This document shows positions 1-5,618 of a stretch of DNA of 7,410 nt, one piece after another; within the stretch, counting starts at the first letter, position 1, and each line of letters begins with the position of its first letter. The translations under genes and the position numbers were made by a program. Source of the DNA: a bacterium (Candidatus Gribaldobacteria) CG07_land_8_20_14_0_80_33_18 (GTDB lineage Bacteria; Patescibacteriota; Minisyncoccia; Minisyncoccales; CG1-02-41-26); assembly GCA_002779425.1 (NCBI GenBank), contig PEWP01000050.1, forward strand, positions 1-7,410. The letters are read 5' to 3'. The notes under the pieces were generated by a model, which saw only the letters and a list, made by a program, of their open reading frames with translations, was not told the DNA's origin and did not search any database.

Positions 1-564
1 GCCAGCAACTTTTAAGCTTTTAGAAACAACAATACCGCCCAAAGAAATTACTGCTACCTCAGAAGTTCCTCCTCCAATATCAACAATAAAATTTCCTTTT
101 GCTTCTTGAATAGGCAAGCGAGCGCCAATAGCAGCGGCTATCGGTTCTTCAATTAAATACACTTCTCTAGCGCCGGCACTTTTCGCTGCATCAAAAACTG
201 CTTTTCTTTCAACTTCAGTAACTCCGCAAGGAATACCAATGATTATTCTAGGCCAAGAAAAAGGAAGAATTCTTCCTTGATGAATTTTTTCAATGAAATA
301 ACGAAGCATCTGCTCAGTTATTTCAAAGTCAGAAATTACTCCGCGAACTAAAGGTCGAATTGCTTGAATGTAAGAAGGCGTACGACCAACCATTTCTTTT
401 GCCTCAGTTCCAATTGCTAAAATTTGGCCAGTTTTTTGATTAACCGCTACTACCGACGGTTCATTAATAACAATCCCTCTTCCTCTTACATAAACTAACG
501 AGTTAACAGTTCCTAAATCAACGGCAATATCTTTAAATAAATATTTAAAAATTGTGTTGAACAT
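1..564 (-). CDS. mreB: Rod-shape-determining actin homologue MreB, N-terminal 188 residues (cut by left window edge)
   Basis: This gene encodes a bacterial actin that polymerises on the inner face of the membrane and guides elongation-phase peptidoglycan synthesis. The ATG at 562-564 gives an open frame of 188 codons running off the left edge, about half of a normal MreB of roughly 340 residues. Visible actin-fold motifs are phosphate-1 DLGTVNSLVY (residues 16-25), NEPSVVAV (34-41), the LIEEPIAAAIGA segment (137-148) and phosphate-2 DIGGGTSEVAVISLGG (162-177). The first 11 residues (MFNTIFKYLFK) alternate bulky hydrophobic and polar or charged residues and look like the amphipathic membrane-binding helix of Gram-negative-type MreB. 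The start overlaps the end of proS by 20 bases, which suggests coupled translation; no Shine-Dalgarno motif precedes it. It is clearly MreB family and is the more canonical of two copies here, the other being at 4528-5538. The symbol is assigned on that basis. Confidence 0.95.
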   Translation of the reverse strand, partial: MFNTIFKYLFKDIAVDLGTVNSLVYVRGRGIVINEPSVVAVNQKTGQILAIGTEAKEMVGRTPSYIQAIRPLVRGVISDFEITEQMLRYFIEKIHQGRILPFSWPRIIIGIPCGVTEVERKAVFDAAKSAGAREVYLIEEPIAAAIGARLPIQEAKGNFIVDIGGGTSEVAVISLGGIVVSKSLKVAG

Positions 565-1795
565 AATTTATAAGTTGATTTAATTTTATTAATTTTATTT
601 TTTTCTGAGCCCGTTTCTTTATTTCCGCACTCTTTTTTTCTAATGTCTTCGGAGAAATGATAATTCTTGTTGGAATTCCTATTAAATCACAATCAGTAAA
701 TTTCTCTCCAACTGATTTTTCTTTTCTATCATCATATAATACTTCAATCTTCGCTTTTTTCAAGTTTTCATAAATTTTTTCAGTTATTTCTTCAATATTT
801 CTTTCATTTCCAATTTGAATTAAATGAACTTTAAAAGGAGCAATTTCCTTGGGCCAAATAATTCCTTTACTGTCATGATAAACTTCTATAATTGCTCCCA
901 TTAATCGGCCCAGCCCTATCCCATAACAGCCCATCAATACAATTTTCTCTTTCCCGTCGCTATCTTTAAAGGTGAATTTAAAAGCTTTACTAAATTTATC
1001 CATTAATTTAAAGATATTCCCTACTTCAATTGCTTTCTCAATTTTTAAATTTTTGTTTTTACATTTTGGACATTGATAATTCTCCTTTTCAATAATTTCT
1101 TTGTTAAGACCAAGTTTACATTTCTGACAAAGGTATATTTGGTCTTCGCCATAAGGGGTAATTGTCTGAAACTCATGAGAATATTTAGAAAAAGTACCGC
1201 CGGAAGCTAAAGTTAAAAAAGTCTGTTTCTCTAAACCACACCTTTTAAAAATTTTAAAGTAAGCTTCTTTTACTTCTTCATAATATTTATCTAAATCTTT
1301 TTCATTTTTATGAAAAGAATAAAAATCTTTCATTATGAATTCTATCACTCTAAGCAATCCTGATTTAGACCGCAGTTCGTCTCTGAATTTATTTTGAATT
1401 TGATAAACATAAACTGGTAAATCTTTATATGAATTGACGAATTTCTTTACCAAAGGAGTAATAACTTCTTCGTGGGTCCAACCTAAAGAATAATCTTTTC
1501 CTCCCCGACTTTTTAGTTTAAACATCTCTTCATATTGCCAGCGATTTGTCTGAAGCCAATTTGCCTTTGGTAAAAGAGCCGGCAGAAAAACTTCCTGGCC
1601 ACCAATCATATCCATTTCCTCTCTAATAATATTTTCAATTTTTTTTAAGACTCTAAAACCTAATGGCAAATAAGAATAAACTCCAGCCATTAATTTATCA
1701 ATAAAACCACCTCTTATTAAAAGCTGGGCATTAATACTTTTTTCATCTTTGACTGTTTCTTTTAAAGTTTTAACGAAAAGTTGTGATTGACGCAT
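545..1795 (-). CDS. proS: Prolyl-tRNA synthetase, short form without the INS editing domain
   Basis: Cytoplasmic class II aminoacyl-tRNA synthetase that charges tRNA-Pro with proline. The N-terminus (MRQSQLFVKTLKETVKDEKS) matches bacterial ProRS. Further landmarks are the proline-binding TxE motif (T107-H-E109 in LGWTHEEV), motif 2 starting FRDE (137-140) with RVIEF (149-153), motif 3 MGCYGIGLGR (288-297), and an anticodon-binding domain from about 320 to the end with DDRKEKSVGEKF. At 416 residues it is about 150 shorter than E. coli ProRS (572) because the insertion between motifs 2 and 3, which removes misacylated Ala-tRNA-Pro, is absent. In its place is a small four-cysteine ribbon, C223-x2-C226 and C242-x2-C245, probably zinc binding. 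In motif 2 the usual RxREF reads RVIEF, an odd substitution. The start codon lies 2 bases after the rseP stop, and the 3' end overlaps mreB by 20 bases. Identification is secure; whether any editing occurs is unknown. Confidence 0.96.
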   Translation of the reverse strand: MRQSQLFVKTLKETVKDEKSINAQLLIRGGFIDKLMAGVYSYLPLGFRVLKKIENIIREEMDMIGGQEVFLPALLPKANWLQTNRWQYEEMFKLKSRGGKDYSLGWTHEEVITPLVKKFVNSYKDLPVYVYQIQNKFRDELRSKSGLLRVIEFIMKDFYSFHKNEKDLDKYYEEVKEAYFKIFKRCGLEKQTFLTLASGGTFSKYSHEFQTITPYGEDQIYLCQKCKLGLNKEIIEKENYQCPKCKNKNLKIEKAIEVGNIFKLMDKFSKAFKFTFKDSDGKEKIVLMGCYGIGLGRLMGAIIEVYHDSKGIIWPKEIAPFKVHLIQIGNERNIEEITEKIYENLKKAKIEVLYDDRKEKSVGEKFTDCDLIGIPTRIIISPKTLEKKSAEIKKRAQKKIKLIKLNQLINYVQHNF

Positions 1796-1797
1796 AC

Positions 1798-2862
1798 TTA
1801 GAATAATTTAATAACATCTTTAATGGCAATGAAAATTGAAAGAATAAGTATAAAAACAAAAGAAACAGCAGTAATATTCTGTTCTATTTTTTGGGAAACA
1901 GGTTTTTTTCTAATTGCTTCTATAATTAAAAATAATAATTTCCCTCCATCAACGGCTGGAATAGGTAAAAGATTAGAAACAGCTAAACCAAGAGATATAA
2001 GAACTAAAATCTGAAGGAAATAATTAATACCCAATTGATAGAATTGAACCATTAATGCTCCAATCCCAATCGGTCCCATCAACTCAGCTTTAAAGGGAAG
2101 GGGTTTACCTATTAAAGAACCAAATAAAAATTGAATGAGAAATAGAACAATAGTTTTAGTTAAATTAAAACACAAAATTATTGCCTTAGGAATGGCTTGC
2201 CAAATCGGATATTTAACAAAAGCAATCCTCCCCAAAGCAATTCCTAAAGGTCCTTCTTCTTTTGACTCAGAAACTCTGGGAATTATTTTTGTCTCAAAAA
2301 TTTTCTCTCCTCTTTTAATTGTTAAAATAATTTCCTCCCCTTTATGAGCGCTAATAAATTCTTGGACTTCTGTTACTTTACCTATATTTTGATTTTTGAT
2401 TTTTAAGATAACATCTCCTGCTTTCAATCCTGTCTTTTCAGCCGGTGAATTGGAATTAACAGTTAAAATCTGGATTTGAGAATTATTCACATTCGCCTTA
2501 TCATCAAAAGCTTCCGGTACTCCAATAACCAATAGTATACTAAGAATTATAATAGCTATTACCCAAAAAGAAATGACTCCGCCTAAAGTAACTAAAATTC
2601 TTTTCCAGACTTTTTCTCGCTTAGCCATTTCCTCATTCTCTACTGTTTCCATGCCGGGAATTCTAACAAAGGCGCCGAATGGCAAAAGATTTAAAGAATA
2701 TACTGTTTCGCCAATTTTTTTACTAAATATTCTTGGGGGATAACCAATACCAAATTCTTCAACCCTTGCTTTAAATTGCTTAGCTATTAAAAAATGTCCA
2801 AACTCATGTAAAACCATCAAACCAATTAAAGAGAAAAAAACAATTAAAATAGTTAATAACAT
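1798..2862 (-). CDS. rseP: Site-2 intramembrane zinc metalloprotease, RseP/M50 family, single PDZ domain
   Basis: Polytopic membrane protease of the M50 family, which cuts substrates inside the membrane; in other bacteria RseP releases anti-sigma factors and clears signal-peptide remnants. The zinc motif HEFGH is at residues 19-23 inside the first hydrophobic helix, and the third ligand lies in NLLPIPAVDGG (297-307, D305) near the C-terminus. Other hydrophobic helices lie around 89-115, 225-250, 275-300 and 333-352. One PDZ domain (about 130-195, with SPAEKTGLKAGDVILKI) lies between them. At 354 residues it is shorter than E. coli RseP (about 450, two PDZ domains) and similar to other single-PDZ forms. 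The ATG at 2862 places HExxH at the usual distance from the N-terminus. It follows the non-coding element after frr and is 2 bases from proS, keeping part of the widespread frr...rseP-proS order. The substrate cannot be told; no anti-sigma gene is in view. Confidence 0.95.
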   Translation of the reverse strand: MLLTILIVFFSLIGLMVLHEFGHFLIAKQFKARVEEFGIGYPPRIFSKKIGETVYSLNLLPFGAFVRIPGMETVENEEMAKREKVWKRILVTLGGVISFWVIAIIILSILLVIGVPEAFDDKANVNNSQIQILTVNSNSPAEKTGLKAGDVILKIKNQNIGKVTEVQEFISAHKGEEIILTIKRGEKIFETKIIPRVSESKEEGPLGIALGRIAFVKYPIWQAIPKAIILCFNLTKTIVLFLIQFLFGSLIGKPLPFKAELMGPIGIGALMVQFYQLGINYFLQILVLISLGLAVSNLLPIPAVDGGKLLFLIIEAIRKKPVSQKIEQNITAVSFVFILILSIFIAIKDVIKLF

Positions 2863-3111
2863 ATATAATTAATTTCTAATTTCTAATTTCTATAAATCAA
2901 CGAATAAGAGCGAGGCAAACTGACTAGGAGCGAGGCGGGATGTGAAGGGAGCATTGCGCAGCCGAGCCCTAAAAGGAATTTGAATTTCTTTTAAAGGTAA
3001 TTGAGGCTCGGCGAGCAATAGCAACGGCGGAGAAAAGCTGTGTTTTACCACCTGAGCCGATTGCGTGCTCCCTGAACAGCCTGCCGAGCGAATCAGTTTG
3101 CCGAGCGAATC
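2863..3111. repeat. Non-coding interval with long imperfect inverted repeats; possible structured RNA or MITE-like element
   Basis: This interval fills the gap between the frr stop and the rseP start, and from about 2905 is visibly richer in G+C than its surroundings. The arm GGCAAACTGA (2914-2923) is the exact reverse complement of 3093-3102. Immediately inside, 2934-2953 pairs with 3066-3085 over 20 positions with no gaps: 16 Watson-Crick pairs plus one G-T, ending in AGGGAGCA/TGCTCCCT. Further in, GCCGAGCC (2961-2968) pairs with GGCTCGGC (3005-3012) and encloses a 9-bp hairpin (2971-2979 with 2984-2992, one G-T). Each arm also holds a direct repeat: GAGCGAGGC at 2908 and 2928 on the left, TGCCGAGCGAATC at 3082 and 3099 on the right. 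No protein-coding gene is convincing. The element begins right after the frr stop codon. It could be a structured RNA in the operon transcript, an mRNA processing site, or a non-autonomous mobile repeat; the sequence alone does not decide. Confidence 0.75.
2871..2891. repeat. Three perfect tandem copies of the heptamer AATTTCT
   Basis: Three head-to-tail copies of a 7-base unit lie just upstream of the rseP start codon (minus strand), between it and the inverted-repeat element. The unit resembles AATTTTT repeated at 5554-5574 in front of another gene. Its position would place it in the 5' leader of rseP, or in the operon transcript. No function can be assigned from sequence alone; replication slippage in AT-rich spacer DNA would be enough to explain it. 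Confidence 0.85.
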
Positions 3112-3666
3112 CTATTCCTTTATCTCTTTTTCTTTTCGTTCGGCCATTTCTTCTATTTTTTTGTTATATTGGTCAACTAATTTCTGAAGCTCTTCTTTTC
3201 CTCTAAATTTATCATCTTCTCTTATTTCTTTTGTTTTTACTCCTTCCTGAATTTGATCCCAGGCCTTATCTCTAAAATATCTGATAGTTTTGCGAACATC
3301 TTCTTTTTTCTCTTTTAAAATCCGAAATAATTCTTCTCGATATTCGGAAGAAAGAGGCGGGGTTGACAATCTAATGGTATCTTTTTCCGCAACTGGAGTT
3401 AAGGAGAATTTTTCCTGTTCAATTGCTTTTAGAATTGAAGGAATATAAGACTTATCCCAAGGATGAATTATTACTGATCGGCCTGACTCCAAAGAAATAC
3501 TGGCTAATTCTTTTAAAGAATATTCTTCTTCTAAATAATTAACCTTAATATCTTCCACTAAAAAAATTGATATTCGGGAAGTTCTGATTTTTGCCAGTTC
3601 TCCTTCAAAAAATCTTAAAGCTTTTTCTAATTCTGGTTTTATTTTCTCAATTATTTCTTTATACAT
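3112..3666 (-). CDS. frr: Ribosome recycling factor
   Basis: Encodes RRF, which with EF-G splits post-termination ribosomes into subunits so that they can be reused. The length (184 residues) matches the family norm of about 185. The first helix carries the signature LAKIRTSRISIFLVEDI (24-40), corresponding to KIRTGRASPSLL in E. coli; the usual Gly of RTGRAS is Ser30 here. Domain II covers about 31-104, including LKELASISLE (51-60) and STPPLSSEYR (101-110). The helical bundle resumes with the arginine-rich VRKTIRYFRDKAWDQI (124-139) and the C-terminal helix REDDKFRGKEELQKLVDQYN (149-168), a strong family match. The ATG at 3666 lies inside the end of holB (8-base overlap), so translation is probably coupled; no Shine-Dalgarno motif is visible. 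The stop is TAG, and the inverted-repeat element starts directly after it. The usual downstream partners uppS, cdsA and dxr are not present. Confidence 0.96.
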   Translation of the reverse strand: MYKEIIEKIKPELEKALRFFEGELAKIRTSRISIFLVEDIKVNYLEEEYSLKELASISLESGRSVIIHPWDKSYIPSILKAIEQEKFSLTPVAEKDTIRLSTPPLSSEYREELFRILKEKKEDVRKTIRYFRDKAWDQIQEGVKTKEIREDDKFRGKEELQKLVDQYNKKIEEMAERKEKEIKE

Positions 3667-4531
3667 AAAGCATTAATGTTTCTACAGCTAAATTTGGATT
3701 AACATTTGTGTGAGAAATTAAAAAATTTATTTTCTCTCCCAATTTTATGTTTCTTTTTATTTTTTCCAAAGGATAATCGATGGGAGGAAACAATAAACCT
3801 TCTGAGTCAATTCCAATTTTTGAAAGCAGAAGAGAACGAAAATATTTCAAAAAAATATCTAAAAATTCCTCCAAATAAATCTTACTTTCTTTTAAGAATT
3901 TAAACCGAGAAAAGAAATTGCTTTTGATAAGAAAGGGCAAATTGGTAATAGTTTTAAAAAAAATATTTAATTTTTCAGGTTGATTAATCAAATTAATTGC
4001 TTTGCCCGGACAACCGTCGGAGAAAAAAAGTAAGGTCTCAAGTTTTTCTTTTTCTATTTTATCTTTGAAAAAATTTTTCATTTCGGAATAAGTTAAGGGG
4101 TAAAATATTAAATTTTGAGTTCGGGAACGAATTGTCTCAAACAACGTTTCCGGCTTTGAAGAAATAAGAAATAAAATAGAATCTCCTTTTGGCTCTTCCA
4201 ATGTTTTTAAAAGACAGTTAGCTGCTTCGGCATTCATTTTTTCTGCTTGGTCAATAATAACCGTTTTAAAAGGAGCGGAATAAGGTTTCAGATTTAAAAA
4301 TTTTTGAATATTTCTAATTTCTGAAATTTGGATTTCTTTTTTTGAGTTTTCAATAATTAAAAAATCGGGATTATTTTCAATTTTATTTTTATTAATTAGT
4401 TTAATAAATTCTAAAGCTAAAGTTTTTTTACCCACTGAATCGGGCCCGGAAAACAACCAAGCATGAGAAATCTTTTCCCCTTCCGCTGTTTTTTTTAAAA
4501 TCTGCCATTGTCTTTGATGACCATAAATCAT
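3659..4531 (-). CDS. holB: DNA polymerase III clamp-loader delta' subunit (AAA+ fold, degenerate motifs)
   Basis: AAA+ protein of the replicative clamp loader, which places the beta sliding clamp on primed DNA. The N-terminus (MIYGHQRQWQILKK, then ISHAWLFSGPDSVGKKTLAL) is typical of HolB/DnaX proteins. The P-loop is G29-PDSV-GKKT37. The Walker B position reads VIIDQAEKM (91-99), lacking the DEAD/DExx acid pair. NCLLKTLEEPKGDSILFLIS (105-124) is the conserved clamp-loader box, and the SRC arginine-finger motif reads SRTQ (136-139). The four cysteines of the zinc module found after the P-loop in E. coli delta' are absent. At 290 residues it is shorter than E. coli delta' (334), and the C-terminal collar domain is poorly conserved. 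These features fit a non-hydrolysing delta' subunit better than the DnaX ATPase, which is usually longer with intact motifs. Its ATG overlaps the mreB-like stop (ATGA), and its end overlaps frr by 8 bases. Confidence 0.88.
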   Translation of the reverse strand: MIYGHQRQWQILKKTAEGEKISHAWLFSGPDSVGKKTLALEFIKLINKNKIENNPDFLIIENSKKEIQISEIRNIQKFLNLKPYSAPFKTVIIDQAEKMNAEAANCLLKTLEEPKGDSILFLISSKPETLFETIRSRTQNLIFYPLTYSEMKNFFKDKIEKEKLETLLFFSDGCPGKAINLINQPEKLNIFFKTITNLPFLIKSNFFSRFKFLKESKIYLEEFLDIFLKYFRSLLLSKIGIDSEGLLFPPIDYPLEKIKRNIKLGEKINFLISHTNVNPNLAVETLMLYV

Positions 4532-5538
4532 AATTTTTTACTCATTATCGCTTTTTTATAAGCATCTAAATTTTCAATTACCACACCTGTTCCTTTAACC
4601 ACGCAATAAAATGGCTCATCGGCTCGAAAACAAGGAACACCGGTGGTTTTGGCAATAATCTCATTAATACCATTAAGAAGCGCTCCCCCACCGGAAAGAA
4701 TCATTCCTTTGTTCATAATATCAGCACAAAGCTCCGGCGGCGTCTCTCGCAATACTTGTTTAATTAAAGAAATAATTTCTTTTAAAACATCTTTTAATGC
4801 TTCAACTGTTTCATTTGAAGAAATTTTAATATTTCGGGGAAGGCCGGAAATTACATCTCGACCCCTGATTTCTATTGTCTCTTCTTTCTTTTTATTAATA
4901 GTTGTCCCAATCTTTATCTTTATCTCCTCGGCAGTTTGGATGCCAACAATTAAATTATGTTTTTTCTTAACATAATCAGCGATAGCCCTATCCATTTTAT
5001 CTCCAGCCACTCTTATTGATTTAGCTGTAACAATTCCTCCTAAAGAAATAACTGCCATTTCTGAAGTCCCGCCTCCGATATCAATAATCATATTGCCTTG
5101 GCAAGATTCTATAGGAATTCCGGCTCCAATTGCAGCTAAAATTGGTTCTTTAACTATATAAGCGGCTTTTGCTCCAGAGCTTATTGCCGCTTCAATTACT
5201 GCCCGTCTCTCGGTTGAAGTACTTCCCACCGGAACAGATATGACAAGGTCTGGTTTAAAAAGGCGGAAAGAACCCTGGGCTTTTCTAATAAAATGTTTAA
5301 GCATTGCCTGAGTAACCCGATAATCGGCAATTACCCCATCTTTTAAAGGTCGATAAACTAAAATAGAATCAGGAGTTCTACCAATCATTAATTTGGCTTC
5401 GGCTCCCACTGCTAAAATTTTATTTTCCATTATTGATATTGCAACAACCGAAGGTTCTTCTAAAACAACCCCTTTTTTGGGAACAAATACTAAAGAATTA
5501 CACGTTCCTAGATCAATTGCGATTTTTGTAACAAACAT
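4528..5538 (-). CDS. Second MreB-family bacterial actin (complete, 336 residues)
   Basis: Complete MreB/Mbl-type actin, close to the E. coli length (347). Motifs in order: phosphate-1 DLGTCNSLVF (9-18), EEPSVVAI (27-34), the EP-AAIGAG segment (131-140), phosphate-2 DIGGGTSEMAVISLGG (153-168), GDKMDRAI (179-186), QTAEEIKIKIG (201-211), RETPPELCADI (264-274) and the adenosine motif GMILSGGGALL (278-288). It differs from the copy at 1-564 in two ways: the N-terminus is only about eight residues before the DLGT motif and lacks an obvious amphipathic membrane helix, and the IEEP segment reads VKEP (Lys130 for the first Glu). It may be a co-polymerising partner or a specialised paralogue, as Mbl and MreBH are in Bacillus; this is inference, so no symbol is given. 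The stop TGA overlaps the holB start by 4 bases. It lies 80 bases downstream of murA, with no Shine-Dalgarno motif. Confidence 0.94.
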   Translation of the reverse strand: MFVTKIAIDLGTCNSLVFVPKKGVVLEEPSVVAISIMENKILAVGAEAKLMIGRTPDSILVYRPLKDGVIADYRVTQAMLKHFIRKAQGSFRLFKPDLVISVPVGSTSTERRAVIEAAISSGAKAAYIVKEPILAAIGAGIPIESCQGNMIIDIGGGTSEMAVISLGGIVTAKSIRVAGDKMDRAIADYVKKKHNLIVGIQTAEEIKIKIGTTINKKKEETIEIRGRDVISGLPRNIKISSNETVEALKDVLKEIISLIKQVLRETPPELCADIMNKGMILSGGGALLNGINEIIAKTTGVPCFRADEPFYCVVKGTGVVIENLDAYKKAIMSKKL

Positions 5539-5553
5539 ATGATTTTAAATTTT

Positions 5554-5574
5554 AATTTTTAATTTTTAATTTTT
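5554..5574. repeat. Three tandem copies of AATTTTT upstream of the second mreB-like gene
   Basis: Three perfect copies of a heptamer, preceded by a 6-base near copy at 5548-5553, lie 10-37 bases upstream of the start codon at 5538 (read on the minus strand as A-rich repeats). They occupy the 80-base murA/mreB-like spacer. A/T tracts of this type could bend DNA or keep the ribosome-binding region unstructured, but they may be only slippage products. Confidence 0.85.
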
Positions 5575-5575
5575 A

Positions 5576-5599
5576 AACTCGTTAACTCGCTAACTCGTA
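5576..5599. repeat. Three copies of an 8-base period AACTCGNN
   Basis: AACTCG occurs at 5576-5581, 5584-5589 and 5592-5597, exactly 8 bases apart, directly next to the heptamer repeats. On the coding (minus) strand it reads as CGAGTT with 2-base spacers. It lies 20-43 bases after the murA stop codon. There is no inverted symmetry suited to a terminator, and three short copies are too few for a CRISPR array. Function unknown. Confidence 0.8.
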
Positions 5600-5618
5600 A
5601 TAATTAAATAATTAATAA

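Noticed and set aside
1823..2347. Plus-strand open frames opposite rseP (1823-2014 and 2135-2347)
   Set aside because: They lie wholly antisense to a well-conserved protease gene, resemble no known family, and are explained by the codon composition of the opposite strand.
2977..3111. Stop-free stretch of about 44 codons on the minus strand inside the inverted-repeat element
   Set aside because: It has no ATG start, overlaps strong inverted repeats and runs into stops; similar chance peptides arise readily from GC-rich repeats.
2863..3111. Element as a known RNA (SRP RNA, RNase P RNA, tmRNA)
   Set aside because: I searched by eye for the SRP tetraloop region, the RNase P GAGGAAAGTCC-type core and tRNA-like ends of tmRNA on both strands and found none.
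3706..3903. Plus-strand open frame opposite holB
   Set aside because: It lies entirely antisense to the clamp-loader gene, is only 65 codons, and has no recognisable domain.
4528..4530. Recoded TGA (glycine or tryptophan) extending the mreB-like gene
   Set aside because: The protein already ends at the normal family length, and TGA forms an ATGA overlap with holB, so it acts as a true stop.
4643..4975. 110-codon plus-strand open frame opposite the second mreB-like gene
   Set aside because: It is an antisense shadow of a strongly conserved gene with a low-complexity translation and no family features.
5548..5599. Possible CRISPR array
   Set aside because: Repeat units are only 7-8 bases with 0-2 bases between them; CRISPR repeats are longer and separated by unique spacers of similar size.
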